A DNA stretch of 64,000 bases from Otis tarda (GCA_026413225.1 CM048552.1:136723053-136787052), one strand, 5' to 3'; shown: positions 25,893 to 39,740, counted from the first letter of the stretch. The notes: a model not told the origin generated them from the letters alone. Translations and numbers: made by a program.

Positions 25893-25982
25893 CAAATTCA
25901 TCTCGGAAAGGTAACTTCCAGCTCAATCGCTCCCCTGACTCTTCCCAGTGCAAGGTCATTTGGGGTCTAGTTCTGGTGCCAG
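25893..25982 (+). other. candidate internal exon, 30 codons, unidentified
   Basis: A T-rich acceptor (a long T run then CTGAAG) ends at 25892 and a strong donor (CAG then GTAAGC) begins at 25983. The 90 bases between are open in one frame, encoding a Ser/Asn-rich peptide containing NSSRKGNFQLNRSPDSSQCK. Length divisible by three makes it a symmetrical exon. No neighbouring exon was found and the peptide is not recognised, so this may be chance. Confidence 0.15.
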
Positions 25983-28900
25983 GTAAGCACCAGGGAGGCA
26001 CTGCCTCTTCGCAGCAGTACTGCAGACTTAGGTTGGATCAGGGCCTTGAATACCCTTACTAGATACTCAGATTTTGGTTTTGCAATTCTCCTTGTCATTG
26101 TCATGATTTGCTACTGCTGCTCTTCTTCCTTACATGTGGGATTTCCAAACGTGTGTCACTTACTCATCTGATCCTTTTTTGCACACCTGTTCCTCTTGAG
26201 GTTGTTAGTGTTATTTTCCCAGTGGAAGGTATCTTCCAAGGGACCAAAGCTGTCTTAGGCATTGTTAAGGATGGCATAAAAGCTTTACAAATAAAAATGG
26301 AGTGGTTTCTTCATCTGTTTTATGCTGTGTTTGAAATATTCCAGCATAATACAACAAGACTTTAAACCAGAAATGGATCATCTGTTTTTCTTTCAGGCTA
26401 GTTTTACACTTTTGGGTTCTCCTTGTCACATCTGGCGAATCACTCAGTCAAAAGGACAAGAATGAAAAATGGATAGTTTGACTCCCCAAAGCAAATGTAG
26501 TCCAAGTGAATTACTATATGGTACACAGCACGAAGGTGTCAGATGAAAACTCCCAAAGCCATGTGAAACAAACACTGAATTACTTTAAATATATATTTTA
26601 AGATATGGCCATGAGGAAAGCCTGGCTAGCACTACAGCAGACTTCTCCTTATCTACTGGAAGGTTTAAAATTCACATTTGCTGAAAGACTTAATTCAGCA
26701 TTACCAACACCCCGTTGTGGAGCTGGATATCAAAAGAACGACTTGCAATAATGCCTCGGACAAGTAACAAAGAAAATATTGAGACAGGCAAAACCAGAGT
26801 GATGTTTATAGGCCCAAAATCTAGCAGCAATGACACTCTGAAAATGCCAATGGGAGCCATATACTCCAAGTGAAAAGAGGCACCTGGTCTGCTGGGAGAT
26901 GGATGCTGTTGCACGGCCAGGGACATTCCCGTTAGCATTTCTAAGATTCATTGTAAGGATGTAAAGAGAGGGAGCTCTCCTGGAAAACAAAGAAAATAAT
27001 AATTTAATAGAATATCATTGTTTTGCTTGCCAAACTGTTGCATTGCCCACTCCCTTTTCCTTTTTGGAATAAAATATTGATCCACCTGAAACACGTCAAA
27101 AAACCTTGAATAATTGCCCCACGGAGATATGAGAGAGGCAAATGAGAGCTCTTTTTTAATGTATGGGGGCAACATGGAGGACCTCGCTGTGAAAACGGAA
27201 AAGCGTAAGGGCAGTAGCTGTGGAAAAGGAGCAAGATTTCATATCATCCAGTCCTTCCCCAAGCTGCTACCTGGGGCCTCACCAGTGGCCTTTGGAGGCT
27301 CGGTTACCTTCTCCTGCCCCAGCCCACCCGTAAGGGAGCTGACATCCTCCCCAAGATGCTGAGCGTCATGCCAGCCATGACTGACAGGGGCATAGCTTTC
27401 CAGGGCAGCCAACGGGGTGGAAAATAAACAGATCTGAGGGACATCGTTACTGCTGCCGCAGGCAGTGGAAAATAAACACAGCTGAGCCCCAGAGAAAGGT
27501 CTTTTCTTCAGCCACTTGCAACATTGAGTGGGGTGGGGTAAATTTAAATCTATTAATCTGGATGCAGCCTTTCTCCTTCCTGGTGTAAATAGGTGAGTTA
27601 AGCAGAAAATGAAGCTGGGGAAAGAGGAGAAGGCTGAGAAAAAATGAGGAAAGAGTAGGTTGATTGCAGTGGGATGGAAGCATAAGTAAGTGGCTTCTCC
27701 CGGCCTCCCCAGACCTGCTTTCCACCAAGGTGTAAATTACAGCAACAGATGTGTAGCCTGCAAAGTGATTTTGGGCAGAAATTAAAGCACTCACAACTGG
27801 ACAGTTAGGAAGTACTACTGCTAGTAGATTTAAAGACCTCTAACTATCGCTACCTGACGGGCAACTGGGCGATCTGCTGGGGCGCTGGCTGAGCTGGTGG
27901 CAGGATGCAGCTCTTGGCGCACTGGGGACCTTCCACACCCACAGCTCCCACTGCAAGATCTGCTCCTCTGCCCCACAGATGGATGCTGAAGGGAGCTGCA
28001 GCAGCTGGCACGAAGCTGGTGACAGTGGTTGTCTCAGCTATCTTGTTAGTACTTCAGGGCCTTGACCAAGTGGCTCTTTATTTCTGCAGTGACCCAACCA
28101 GTTCTGTATGTGTATCCTGTAGATGTCAGTGACTATGTTCACAGGTAGTGCAGGACTGGTTTTTTTGTTGGTCTTTGGGTTTTTTGGTTTTTTTTTTTTG
28201 TTTTATTCACTGTGGTCTGGAAATCTGTCTGCTCTATTTTATGAGATTTCATTACTGGACTTGAAGGCTGTGGGGCAGTGGGCAAGGAGTTGCAGTGAGT
28301 GTGGATCATACCTGCCTTGCAGCACCCTGGTGATGGGACACAAATTCTTCTGGTGGCATCTAAATGATGGTGGTCTATTACTGTGCTGCCTAATGCACAG
28401 TGTGCTGAAATGACTCTTGTATTTAATGATAAAATGTAGTGTTTCTCCTCCTGTGTCTTGAGATAAGTAACTTTTTCTATTGCTCGTACATGACTTCCAC
28501 GCCCCTCTTGTCACTCTACAAGCATTATTGTGTTCTTGTTCATGCAAAGAGATTTTTCCAACATATAGTCTATAGTGAATTACTCAGAAATTGCATTATA
28601 TTTTTTATAATCTAGCCCCACAGTCTTTCTTTAAAATCCAACCACAGCACAGAGATATATGTAGTGCATTTTATAATCTATAAAGTCTTCCATATGTAGA
28701 ACAAATTAAGCTCTAATATTGCATCCCAGGCTATTGTAGTGGTGGGAGACCAGGATTCTGCAATTGCACTCTATGAGAATGTTGCTGCCTTTGGAGGGGA
28801 CATCTAGGATGATGTGTTATATACCTGCCGTATGTCTGAAGCTGTGACCTGTGAAGCACCAGGGCAATAAAAAAGGTGATACTTCAAAGGACAGGCTGGT

Positions 28901-31900
28901 AACAGTATGTATTAAAGTCAAAATGATGACAGCTCATCACTTTGAGCTGTCTCAGCAAGAATAGCTAGGTAGCTTGGGCGCAGATACAAGGGCATTATGA
29001 CATTATCAAGCTCAACATGAATTGCAGAACCCACTAAAAAAGCCTGGTAACTGGGCAGCTCAGCTTGCTTCTGCTTGATGCACACCTTGCACATCTGAGC
29101 TGGCTTCATTAAAGGTAGATGTCCCCAAATGAGCACAGCTGCCTCATGGGTACCTAGTGTGTGATCCCACGGGCCTAAAACTGGACTACCTCAAACACTA
29201 ACCACGACAATGAAATCCTAGTTCTGAGACTGCAGTAGCTGGTGCCAAGGGCTAGTTCAACTCTCAGCCCGCTCTAATGAGATCTGTGACTGTTTGTCTG
29301 TAATTCTAAAATACAGAAATGATACTTCTGCACTTGCACAACACTCAAAACACTTTGTCTTTTTTTTTCTGCTGTGGACAGGTTTCAGTTTCATGTTAGG
29401 GACTGAATGATTCCTACAAATTTGTTTCCTGGCTGAGTGTGTCCTGTCAGGAAAGGGCTTCATAAATGTTCACACAGTTTCTGAGAGCAAAGGGTTTGTT
29501 AGAAACAGCCGATGCGTCCCTTCTCTTTTTCCATCACTCAATAAGTTGCTTTATTACTGTCACAGAACTGCTCCAATTTTTTTCTTATTTTTGGAAGAAA
29601 ATATAAAAAAAAATTTCCTCCTCTCTTTCCCCTTCTATTTTATGAAAAAAAATTTTAGAATAGATTTTCAAGGACACAAATTGCATACAGGCCTATCTCC
29701 CTCTTTTACTTTTCACATTATGTTTTCAGTTTTGCTCTTAGTGCTTTATCCACTCACATCCTTACACATTTGGCTGTGCATTTAACAGCACAACTTACAC
29801 TAAAAAGAACATCTATTTAGGAAATACAAGTGCTATATTTGTAATCAAAAGGCAGTACCTGTTCTTTCACTGGTTTGAGATTGTTAAATTGTGAAATGTT
29901 TTCTTTCCATCTTTCTCTTCCAATCAATTAGCCTTTTTAAACAGCAGCCAAAAAGACACTCATAGAGCCAGTGTTTAGTCTGAAGCTGTGAAAGCGACAT
30001 CTCTTCTCTTCCTAGTTCACAGCAGAGTGTAATCTTTATTACTGTAAAAAAAAATCCAAGTAATTTCACAATATTCTTTTTCCTTGTTTTTCTTTATGAT
30101 AATTTCTGTATGATAAACTTTAAAGAATGATAAGAAAATCGTAGGTCTTTTTGCAAAGACCTCAATGCATCTGCAAGAACTGAGTAGTGATGCTTTATTT
30201 GTTCATGCATATTTGAATATAACTCCAGTGTAAGACAAAAATTATCTGATGCTCAGATGACCTTTCCTTTTCAATATGAAAATGGGAAACAGCACTTCAG
30301 TGCACATTTACCATCATGTAAAAGTACAGTAAGTGGTATTTTGTCTGTTGTAATCTTCAGGAAATCTTTTACCTGTAATTAGGATAGCCTAGTCATGAAT
30401 TTGGTAGAAAGCTCAAATCTAGAATTTCCATAATTTACACTTTATCCTGCACAGTACCAGTGTTTCTGTAGGCTTCTCAAATCTGACAAAACCCAAGGCT
30501 GGTTCTGAGGTTCCCACATCAAACCCTTGGAGAAAGCAGTTGGCTTTTTCATTTGATAGAGGAGTCTGTCTGGAGTCTGGTAAACACTTTTCAATAAAAT
30601 TTTTATTTCAGTGGAAATGTTTTGGTTTTGAAAAATATACATGTTTCTACTTCCAAAGAAGCAAGTAAAATAATAAAAAAAAATCCCCAGCTAGCTCTAG
30701 TTGCTACCAGAACCAGGCCTGAGCGTTCCTTACAGTCTCATCACGTCAGACAAAAATCCATCACATGCTACAACCATATCAGATTTCTGTAGTCACCACG
30801 TCTCACAGATGGGCTTTACATTATGTCCACCTGCTCCATAGGGTAAGGCTTATTGTAGATACTCTAGGAAATGAATGTCCCACCATAAAGGGATTAAGCA
30901 GAGAAGCTACCGGTTTCTCAGAGAAGCAGCTGGAAAGCCAGTCAATCCCCACAGTGGGAATATCTGCACCACTCATCCTGGGCAGGTGTTCCTGGCACCA
31001 ACAAACCCATCTCTACAACTGGCAGGCGGCTGTAATGACTCTCAGCAGAGAAACCAGGTGGTGAATGGCCATGGGGTCTGCACCCCCCCTCGCCCCTCAG
31101 CAGCCAAGCCGGCATGCTGTGCTGTGTACTGATGGGTTTGGCACTTTCACTGACTATAGAAAAATTAAAAAGTTTTCTGGGTCTGTGTGTTTTTCAAGTG
31201 TCTCTTGCTATTTGCTTTTTAGGACCTATTGCTTGGTCCAGGGAACTGCTTTATATTTTAAAAGTATGAAGTGAATAACATGGCAAACTCAACAAAATAC
31301 TCTTTTGCATTTTCAGTGTCCTCTGTGCTTTGCTGGATCTGTCAGTCTCTCTAGCAGGAAACATAGTTGTAACTCAGGAAGGGTTTCAATTATCTTCTTG
31401 TTTGCTGGAAATAAAAAGAAACCTCAAGCTGACATGTTTCTGAAGAAGAATCCCAAGGGATACATACTTCATACCACAGAAACCAGAAAGAAGAAAAAAA
31501 AAAAAAAAAGGAAAAAGAAAGAGAAGAATTCCTAACCGGCTCCAAAGCCTTCACTGGCCAAACCAAAGGGGAGCAGAACATGAGTAGCTTTTTATCTATT
31601 TACAGGCATCTTACTGTCACTCAAGTCTTAAAACCTTACTATTGTACATGCTGGGGTACATTACTGTCATGCTAACGGGCTAGCCTGTTGTATCTTCAGG
31701 GGCCTGAGAGGAAAAACAATCAGAAACAGAGTTTGTAAATATGTGTACAACCTGCTGCAGGAGCACACGGACTTCAGCGAATTGGGAACTGTGGATGATT
31801 ATAGAGAGGTCACAGTTTACCACCTGAACAGTCTCCACTGGGTTTTACCAGGGGAAGTACATCTCACTAGCTGTCATCGTTACATGAGTAACTACAGAAC

Positions 31901-34900
31901 AGTATATAGCACTCTTCTTGTTCCTGCATGCTAGCACCACCATCCTCTGAAAACAGAAGTTGTTCTGCCTTCTCTCAGCCTTCCTGAAGGCATTGCTCAG
32001 GGGTAAACCTTGAGCCTAAACAGTCCTAAAAACTCCCTGTTGCTTCCATACTTTGGGAGCAAATATGACAAGATGGGTAGAGTTAAGCAACCATTTAATA
32101 TGTACATAACTCTCTCTAATTCAGATGAACATTGGAAACAGTATTCAGGGTATTCCAAATAACTTTGAAAAGAAGCCATAGTACAGCCTGTTGCTCTAGT
32201 GCAGACTTTCCCTATTGCTGGTGTTACTCAGATGCTAAAGACAGCAAAAAAAAAAGTACTTCTCCTGCAATACTTTCATCCATAGAGGTGGTTTTTTTCA
32301 GGCTGTACAGGAAGCCAGAATATATGCTATATGTGTCACCCAAGCCCTGCAGAGGTGAAGCTAATGTCAACAGTGTCACCTCTCTTCCAAACAGTTTGGT
32401 AACCTGTCAACAAACAAACAGCTGGGGTCACTCCAGCTACCAGTGCTCCAGCCCAGAGTTAATGCATGATGGATTGTTCCTGTTGCTGACCAAACAGAAA
32501 CATGTTGCAGATACCTAAAAAGATAAGGGTAAGGAGCTGAATTTTGGTCTTGTATCAATAAGCAGCTTAAGCCTCTACACGTATCCCCACCCACCTCTGC
32601 AGGTGAACAGCAGCTCCAGCTGGTGATGTAGGACAGGAACCATTCAGGCTGTTCTACTGAGGTTGCTCAGAAGAAAGCAGTGCGTTGCATCAGCTAGATA
32701 ATGCTCTTTCAGAGCTGGCAGCTGGGGAATATAGTGGAAAAGACTTGAGGAGCAAGATACTGGGAATTCCTTCTTAGAAATGTGGGAGTTGTTACAGATC
32801 TGGGAGCACAGTGAGGTCTGGTGCAAAATTTTCCTGTGGTCTGGGTGCAGATTGAAGTATTATTTTTTAAAATAATCCTGATACAAGATCACATTTTCAA
32901 AGGTTGGTGAGTGACTCTCCTGCTGATTTTTACTGTTGAGAAATCTGCTGTGAATTTTGCTGGATATAGCCATTATATACAGTTGCTCAAGTAAAGAAGT
33001 GGAAGGTGGTTAGTGAGATTGAAGAAGTAAGGAAAATGTCATGCACAGAGTGGATTTATCTGAACTGGAACTTCATTTGAGATAACTGTTAATATTCCAA
33101 ACCCTATGAAATAATTATAAGGAGTAGCGCTCAATAAAGGTAAACAGCTAAAGCTCTGCCTTCCTGCCTGCTCTGAAACACCATGGTTCCCATATCGCGG
33201 TATCATGAGACGTTGCACTTGGGCTGTTGATTCATGAGGAACACAAGTAATTCCTTCATTATTGAATGATCTCAAATGGTAGGGTTTAATGTACAAATCT
33301 ACCATTATAGGTACTGTTCTAGCATGCTTCTGCTTAGCCTGTGACAAATGATGTGGTCATAGAATCCTTTATTGCTATTCTTCCTATTTCAGCCTGTCAG
33401 CAGAGTGTAAATGAAGAATGAAGGCATATTTTATACTTTTTAAGTGCAAGTCATCTTCAAGCACCTGCTTTCCGAACGGGAGGAGACAAGCTGTTGAAAA
33501 ATGGCTTCTTTTACTTGCATGTCTCTTAGGGTTAAAGAAGGGCAAGTTTTACTCATTTTCGTTTTGTGGTGTGTTAACTGAACTGTATTTAATACTTCAA
33601 CAGCAGAAGTAATTATTTTATGCAAAATGAAATCAGTATTTTAAAGCTTTTCTGTAAATTCTGATGCTGCATTTTAAAGTACATGTTTCAAGTAACAAAA
33701 TTTCCTGTTAGCTTTTTAAAATCAATTTTGGTGCCAAAGCATGCAGAAAGCTTATATTCTGCCATAGAAAGCTGAAAGAAATAGGGCTTTTTTTTTTTTC
33801 AGGGAATGAAATTTCCCTTCACTTCTTGGCCTTGCTCACACAGATTTCTAAGCATTTTAAGTTATTCTGGCAACTTCAGGCTATAAAAAACACACACCCC
33901 TTTAAAACTCTTCTGTTTTCCCCAACATATGAGCTCCCAAAGTAAACAAAAAATTGTTTTTTATTTCTGCAAATTCTGCAATTCTAACACTGTTTTAAAC
34001 TCAAAACTCCGTTGTTGAAAGGAAAATGGAACTACCTTCAGTTTTTAGAGAGAGCTGGTAGTATTTCCAAACACATGAAAATATGTGCTGCAGCATTTTC
34101 CATAAGGCATTGAACAATTTTGTCCACTTCTTCCTTCAATTACACCCTCAATATTACTGGGAAAGAGAGTAATGAGAGGTGTTTAAGCAACAGAGGAAAA
34201 AGGGAAGAAATAAAAGTAGATGTTGTTGCCAGAATAATGGAGCCCCAAGGACAGTGACTACATTTTCCTACCTATAGATCACCTTACAGGCAGAAGAGTT
34301 TTTTTAACAGTTAGATTTAATTAAACTTCTTTTTCTGTATTTGCCATTAATTGAACATTTATTTTCACCTCTGTGATTAACATGGATTATGCCAATATGT
34401 TTGTGTAATATTCTATAGACTTTTTACCTAAGTACTTTTTTTTTTATCATTCGCGCAGTTCTGATTCCTTTTAGAATTAATCAAAGCATGGAGCTGAATT
34501 ACAATCACAGGTCTGTTGATTTTACACTTCTTAAGGAAGAGTACAGTGTGGTTCACAAGAGCCCTTAAAATGAAAAAAAAAAAAAAAGAAAAAGGAAAAA
34601 AAAGAAGACAATTTCTAGCTTTCTGCTTTTCTCTGCTCAAATGAGTTAGAAGTGTCATAGTATTATTTAAAAAGTATGATTAAAAAAGAAACAGAAAAAA
34701 AATAAAAAGTACCAGCAAGCCTCTCTCCACTAAGTATTTACAAATACTAATATACTTAGCCAAAATAACCAAATAGCCAAACTTTCCTCATTGCCCAGAA
34801 TGGCATCTCCTGCTGGCTCCAGCGATCCTGATGATGGACATCACTAGTCACTGGTTACAGAGCGCAGGTTATTTGATGATTTGGTTCTATTTCTATTTCT

Positions 34901-36029
34901 CCAGTGGCAGATGTGCTACTTGTCTACTTTATGACCACTTCACTTTCAATTCATAATCCAGCCAAGGGTATGGAGGGGTTTATTCTCTGCTGAATGACAT
35001 CAGCATATCTTAATGATGAAAACAAATTAATTTATTGTGGTAGTTCCTAAGATGATGGCCTATTCTACAGAAAAATAAATATCTGAAGGTGAGAATCATC
35101 TGGTAAACTGTCCGAGCCAGCAATCAATGTTCACTTTATAGTCTCTGGAGAAAAATAGGCACTTACAGGGCATAATTCCTAAAGCAGATACCTAAAATAG
35201 CTCAGCTGAACTGAGCCCTGGAAGTGCTAATGTCTCTCCATCAGAAGTGGAGGCAGCTGTAGTGTGGATTTCTAGAATCTGCTGTTTCCTTTCTCAGGTG
35301 TCTGATTTATGGAAGACACTGCTATAGGGTAAGGTGGCCTCCACACATGCAGAGCTGATTATTCTTCTGCTACTTTTAAGCTTAATTCCTTCCCACCCCA
35401 GTGTATTATACCAGGTGTTAAATGCTGCTTGAGAGGGCAAGGAGCTTGGCAGGGCAATGGTTTTCCTTTGCCTTGGGTTTGTGACTGGTTGTGCAGATCC
35501 CATGTGGAGGGCCACAAGAGCAAGGGAGAGTGGAATAATGGTGGAGTGGGCTGGCATGACAAAGTCTCCCCTCTTTCTTGCCGGTGAATCTCCTGAAGCT
35601 GATGTTTAACGATATTTAAAAGCTACGCCAGAAGAGTGTTTATGGGTAACTGGAACAAAATCCTTGGGAGGAAGGCTTCAGTTTCAGGAGGTTCAAATAC
35701 CACTCAGCAGCAAGCCTTGGGTAACAGGGGACAAGGGAAGAATGAGGGAGACATATTTCCTTTTGAGCGGATGAAAATTCGCCTGTGTTATCTCCCATCT
35801 GCTGATCTTAACCTAGAATCCTTCAGATATTGTTAAAACAATTTTCAGACAGTTTAGGGAGGGGAGCTATTTGAATATTTCTGGTCACTCTGTATGATAT
35901 GAAGTTAAAATAAACTGAATTCAGAGAGGCTATTTGCCAGAATCTTAAAATGACTAAGACTTTGCAGGACTGGATTCCTGTTACTATCACAAACCAAATA
36001 CTCTAAAGGGATTTTTATATGTGAAGTCC
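25983..36029. other. unique non-coding sequence
   Basis: About 10 kb with no recognisable repeat family or gene. G+C-richer patches occur at about 27240-27370, 27850-28030 and 30900-31120. A-rich or T-rich tracts occur at 28180-28200, 31495-31520 (A/AAG-rich) and 34577-34605. A TGGAAAATAAACA motif is repeated about 48 bp apart near 27419 and 27467. A good minus-strand acceptor-like site lies at about 26984-27000, but no matching donor and frame were convincing. Confidence 0.5.
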
Positions 36030-36600
36030 TAAACAAAGACTCAGAAATATAGGCTGAAGGAAGTTATCCACTCCAGCCTCTTACATGTTTTACAAGTTTA
36101 TCTGCTGCACTATTTTGAGTATATTATCTAATCTCTCTTTAAGCATTTCCTCTTCTGATATCTCAGGGGTTTCTCTTGGCAGACTGCTCCATTGATGAAT
36201 AACTCTTATTTGGAAGTTTGTTCTCACATCTAATCTAAATTTGTTATGTTTTAGGTGAACATTCTCCATGGTCAACCATGATTAAGTCTCTCACTTTCAT
36301 CTCATTTCTCTCAAAAACTCCTTAAAAGTTCCATATTTTGTTTAAACGAGATGTCCTTTACATCTTGTTACTTATATCTTGCAGCTTTCTTAATGTTCTT
36401 CATCTTTGCTGCTTTCTCATCTTCACAGTGTGAAGGTCAAAGGATATCCTAAGTGAGGCCTCAGCTGTCATATGAATATGTGATTTATCACCTCTCTAGT
36501 CTTAAGTACAGTTCTTTGAATATGTGTTCTTTATATACCAGTAGTATTTCTGATTTTCATTTGCATGGACATAAAGTCTAAAAACGCATTGTAAGTAGTT
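36030..36600 (-). mobile_element. decayed CR1/L3-like LINE 3' end
   Basis: Read on the plus strand the segment follows, with heavy divergence, the antisense order of the CR1/L3 tail. It starts with a GAAGGAAGTTATCCACTCCA-like phrase. Next come a loose CTCTTTAAGCATTTCCTCTT segment, GCAGACTGCTCCATTGATG (for a 'gcagcctgttccagtg' phrase), GGAAGTTTGTTCTCACATCT (for 'ggaagtttttcctaatgtct') and AAATTTGTTATGTTTTAGGT. Later comes a CTAAGTGAGGCCTCAGCTGT phrase near 36450. The order and spacing agree with the family, but identity is low, so it is an old copy. It includes the chance minus frame at 36090-36275. Confidence 0.6.
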
Positions 36601-39159
36601 GTTTTCCGCAAGTTTTGAAACAAAAATAATTTACTGTATACTGTAAGTAGTGACTGGGAGAGATTTTTTTTTTTATTAGAAAACATCTGGTTTTGCAATA
36701 TATACACATCCCTCCTTACATGCTGTAGAATTATTTCCTTCCCCTCTCTGATCTGGGAACCCCATGACAAAAGTTGCTGTTGACCAGTACTTCAGCTTTT
36801 CCGTATAACAAGGACCTGTAAAGAAAAACTCCCACATTTTCCTTTAAATACTCAGAACTCCCAGAATGTAAAAGTTTGCCCAGCCTTTCCTGTCTTTCCC
36901 TAAGTTTTAGAGTCTTTATGCACACAGTTAGGCTCAAGAGTGTTTCTGCCTGAATATGGACTGTGTAAAACTGAGTATCAAACTAGTCCATATGTTTTAC
37001 CAACAAATAGTGTTGTTTCAGTCAAAATAATCTGCTTATTATCTTTTTTAATCAATATTTTCTTAGTCATGTAACGTATTTTCACATAGTCTTTGGCCAG
37101 CAGTTGTATCTCCTAGTTTAAGGACCCCAACTGAAGTGTCTAAGCCAGGTGTGTAGTCACCTCTCTATGATCAGGTAAGAGAGGTGCACCTCTCTCACAT
37201 GATACACTTATCCAGAGTCTGAGAAACTGTAGTGTTTCTCTTCCAGAAACCGCAGAAAAGCTTACTGGGACTGGGCTCCAACTTTCAATACTTCACCATG
37301 TTTATAGTCAGGTAAAGTGAATTTGTTGGGAAGAAATGCAGATGCCAAGCTCCAGAAGTGCTAGGGAAACTGCGTCAATGAGATTTATGTGAAACATGCA
37401 GTCCGGCACCGCCTTTCCTACCCGCACCTTCTCTGGACCACCTCTCTGGACTCGTTTAGGATTTTCCAGTTCAAATACTTTCTTCCATCTTCTGCAGTAT
37501 TGCATCGGATGCAATAAAAAAAAATTCATCTAACAATAACTGTTTCATTTACAGCATCATCCTTCTGCTCCATGTGGCTCAAGATCAGCTTACTGATTTA
37601 ACTAATCTGATAGTCATATCACTTCAAATGCTACTGAACATTTCTAATAGCCCCATCATTAGCTTAGTATGCTTAATCTGGAAGGTGCTGAAGTTAAAGA
37701 CGTCTTGAAAGGAATTTAAAACAAAGGTTCAAGCACAGCTGGCCTGCATTGAGCATCACAGCGCTTACAATCCATAATGTTGATGCTGACATGAAGACAG
37801 TTTCTGCTGTTTGGAGTCCTGTGGCATTAAGAACTAAGTGTTTTCCACATGTCCTTTTCAGTATAGGTATTCTGAGTGTTATTCCCCTGGACCCTAAGGA
37901 ATTTCCACAGTTCTGAAAGCCTATTTAATTGTCTGGTTTATTTTCTGAATGCCATTTTAATCCATCTCTAATCTTCATTAATAACAACATCATAATTACT
38001 TCATTAACTTTTCCAGATAAAGCATTTAAACTCTTCAGGAGCAAATAGCTTTTTGCTGGATCTTGTACTAATTGCTTCATATAATACCGCAACCTTGAGT
38101 TTTAAATGTATTTAATGAAAACATAAAGCTCTTGTTTAGTGTAAGCATGTTACTGAAACCTGAAGAACATGCGGTGCAAAGGTGAAGATAGTAACTTGTT
38201 GTATTACATAGCTTTTAATGGTGCGTTTTGAAACACTGATGGGGAAGAAAGCTCAATTCATTTCCCAAGGGTAAAAATAATACCCGTAGACATTAGCCTT
38301 TAACTTGTTTTGACATCTTTGTTCCTGTGTAAAGGTTAAGTAATATGGTCAAATTTTATAAGTAATGCTTTATTAATGAAGTAACTTGCATTAAGGTTGT
38401 AAAATTGAACACCAGATCAGGAAATAATAAAAAGTAAAGGTTGTATCATAAAGTTAACTGATCCGTACAGCTAGTGTTCCCCAGATAAGGTACACGCTCA
38501 GCTGCTTACAGCATGTGCAATTGTGAGTTACTGCTTCTGAATACCTTAACCTTTTAGTTTCTTCTTTCTTGAGTATTTTCATTTATGGCCCAAATGTTGA
38601 ATGAACGTAGGTTCTTACATTAATTTTACTTTGCATTTGTTGCAAGAAAAGACTAGTGTGTCAAAACCCTGTGCCTTCTTTTAGCTAAGCATACAAACTG
38701 CACGCTGTGTCTGCATAGCTCTTGGTCCCCAGATTTGTTGCTAGTATACCTGCTAACATGGAAACCTTGTGGTTTTGCCTGACGTGCCTGTATGTATATA
38801 CTTACAGTCAGGGAACAAGTGGCTGAGAGACAACAGCTTCAGCTACTTCTCAGATGTGTAATTGCCATTTAGGTACTTCTAGTGCATTTCAAGGTGAAGT
38901 CCACTGACTTCAGTGGAGAAGGTAATTTAGCATGGGAGTTTTTGACTTTACCATGAAATGAGATGGAAGTATTTACACTGGCTACTCTGAGGTATCTTCT
39001 GGAAGGCAAAAGCTGATAGCTGATGAGTAGTAAAAAGCCATTTCCAAAACTACTTCTCTGCTGTGAGTCTCTGGACTGGACAGTTAAGTTGCTCAGCATG
39101 CGCCTATATTTCAGGAATGATGGGATTACTCCTAACGTTTCAGACTTCCTATATTTTCT
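36601..39159. other. unique non-coding sequence
   Basis: No gene seen. The AT-rich block at about 38160-38460 has few simple repeats and many TAAT-type strings, which makes it a reasonable place to look for a conserved non-coding element, but conservation cannot be judged from one sequence. Confidence 0.5.
37158..37195. repeat. 18-bp palindrome with a third copy of its arm
   Basis: A perfect 18-bp palindrome, AGAGAGGTGCACCTCTCT, sits at 37178-37195. A further CACCTCTCT copy lies at 37158-37166, so the left arm of the palindrome can pair with either of two partners. No gene context explains it. Confidence 0.8.
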
Positions 39160-39740
39160 TGTGGTGGGTTGACCCCAGCCAGCAGCTAAGTACCCACACA
39201 GCTGCTTACTCACTTTCTCAACCACTCCTCAGTGAGATAAGGGAAGAAAATAGGAAGAACAAAAGTGAGAAAACTCGTGGGTCAAGATAAACACAGTTTA
39301 ACAGGGTAGGGGAAAGCACAGCAAGGTAACAAGGTCACCACCCTCCAAGGAAGATCAATGGCCAGCCAGTCTCCAAACAATGGTCACTTACAAAGCCAAC
39401 CCCCTTCTTCTTACTTTATGCTGGGGTGGTTTTTTTTTGTTGTTGTTTGTTTGTTTGTTTGTTTTTATTGCAGAGCATGACATTATGTGATATGGACTAG
39501 ACCTTTGGCCAATTTGGGTCAGTTGTCCTGGCAGTGTCCCCTCCCAGTTTCTTGCCTACACACTGGAGGGGAGCAGAGTGGGGAAAAAAGGCAGCCTTAC
39601 ACCTTGAGGTGGTGCAAGCAGTGTTCAGAGATAGCTGAACATTAGTATGTTATCAACACAGTTTTAGCCACAAAGCCAAAATGCAGCATCACACTGGCTG
39701 CTATGAAGAAAGTTAACTCCACCCCAGCCAGACTCAGTCA
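39160..39740 (-). mobile_element. solo LTR of an avian endogenous retrovirus
   Basis: The plus strand runs from TGTGGTGGGTTGACCCCAGC to AGCCAGACTCAGTCA. In the minus-strand sense this is a TG...CA LTR. It shares family with the copy at 61 kb: the sense-strand string TAATGTCATGCTC(T/A)GCAATA is common to both (here 39463-39485), and the terminal GGGGT(C/T)AACCCAC is shared too. The AGTGAGAAAACTCGTGGGTC stretch (39266-39285) is typical of the family as I remember it. No internal retroviral genes flank it. A (TTTG)n plus T-rich insert at about 39429-39467 interrupts the promoter region. No clear target-site duplication. Confidence 0.85.
39429..39467. repeat. (TTTG)n microsatellite inside the LTR
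   Basis: A T run, then TTG and four or five TTTG units. On the LTR sense strand this is (CAAA)n followed by A-rich sequence. It sits directly beside the AATAAA-like string where the related copy at 61 kb continues with AATAAAAGGGAAAATAAGGG instead. Confidence 0.85.

Noticed and set aside
26887-26983. Minus-strand exon after acceptor TTTGTTTTCCAG
   Set aside because: The only nearby donor (CAG then GTGCCT) is poor and the peptide is unremarkable; kept only as a note.
31305-31535. Lysine-rich C-terminal frame
   Set aside because: The lysines come from an A/AAG-rich simple-sequence tract, not from a coding constraint.
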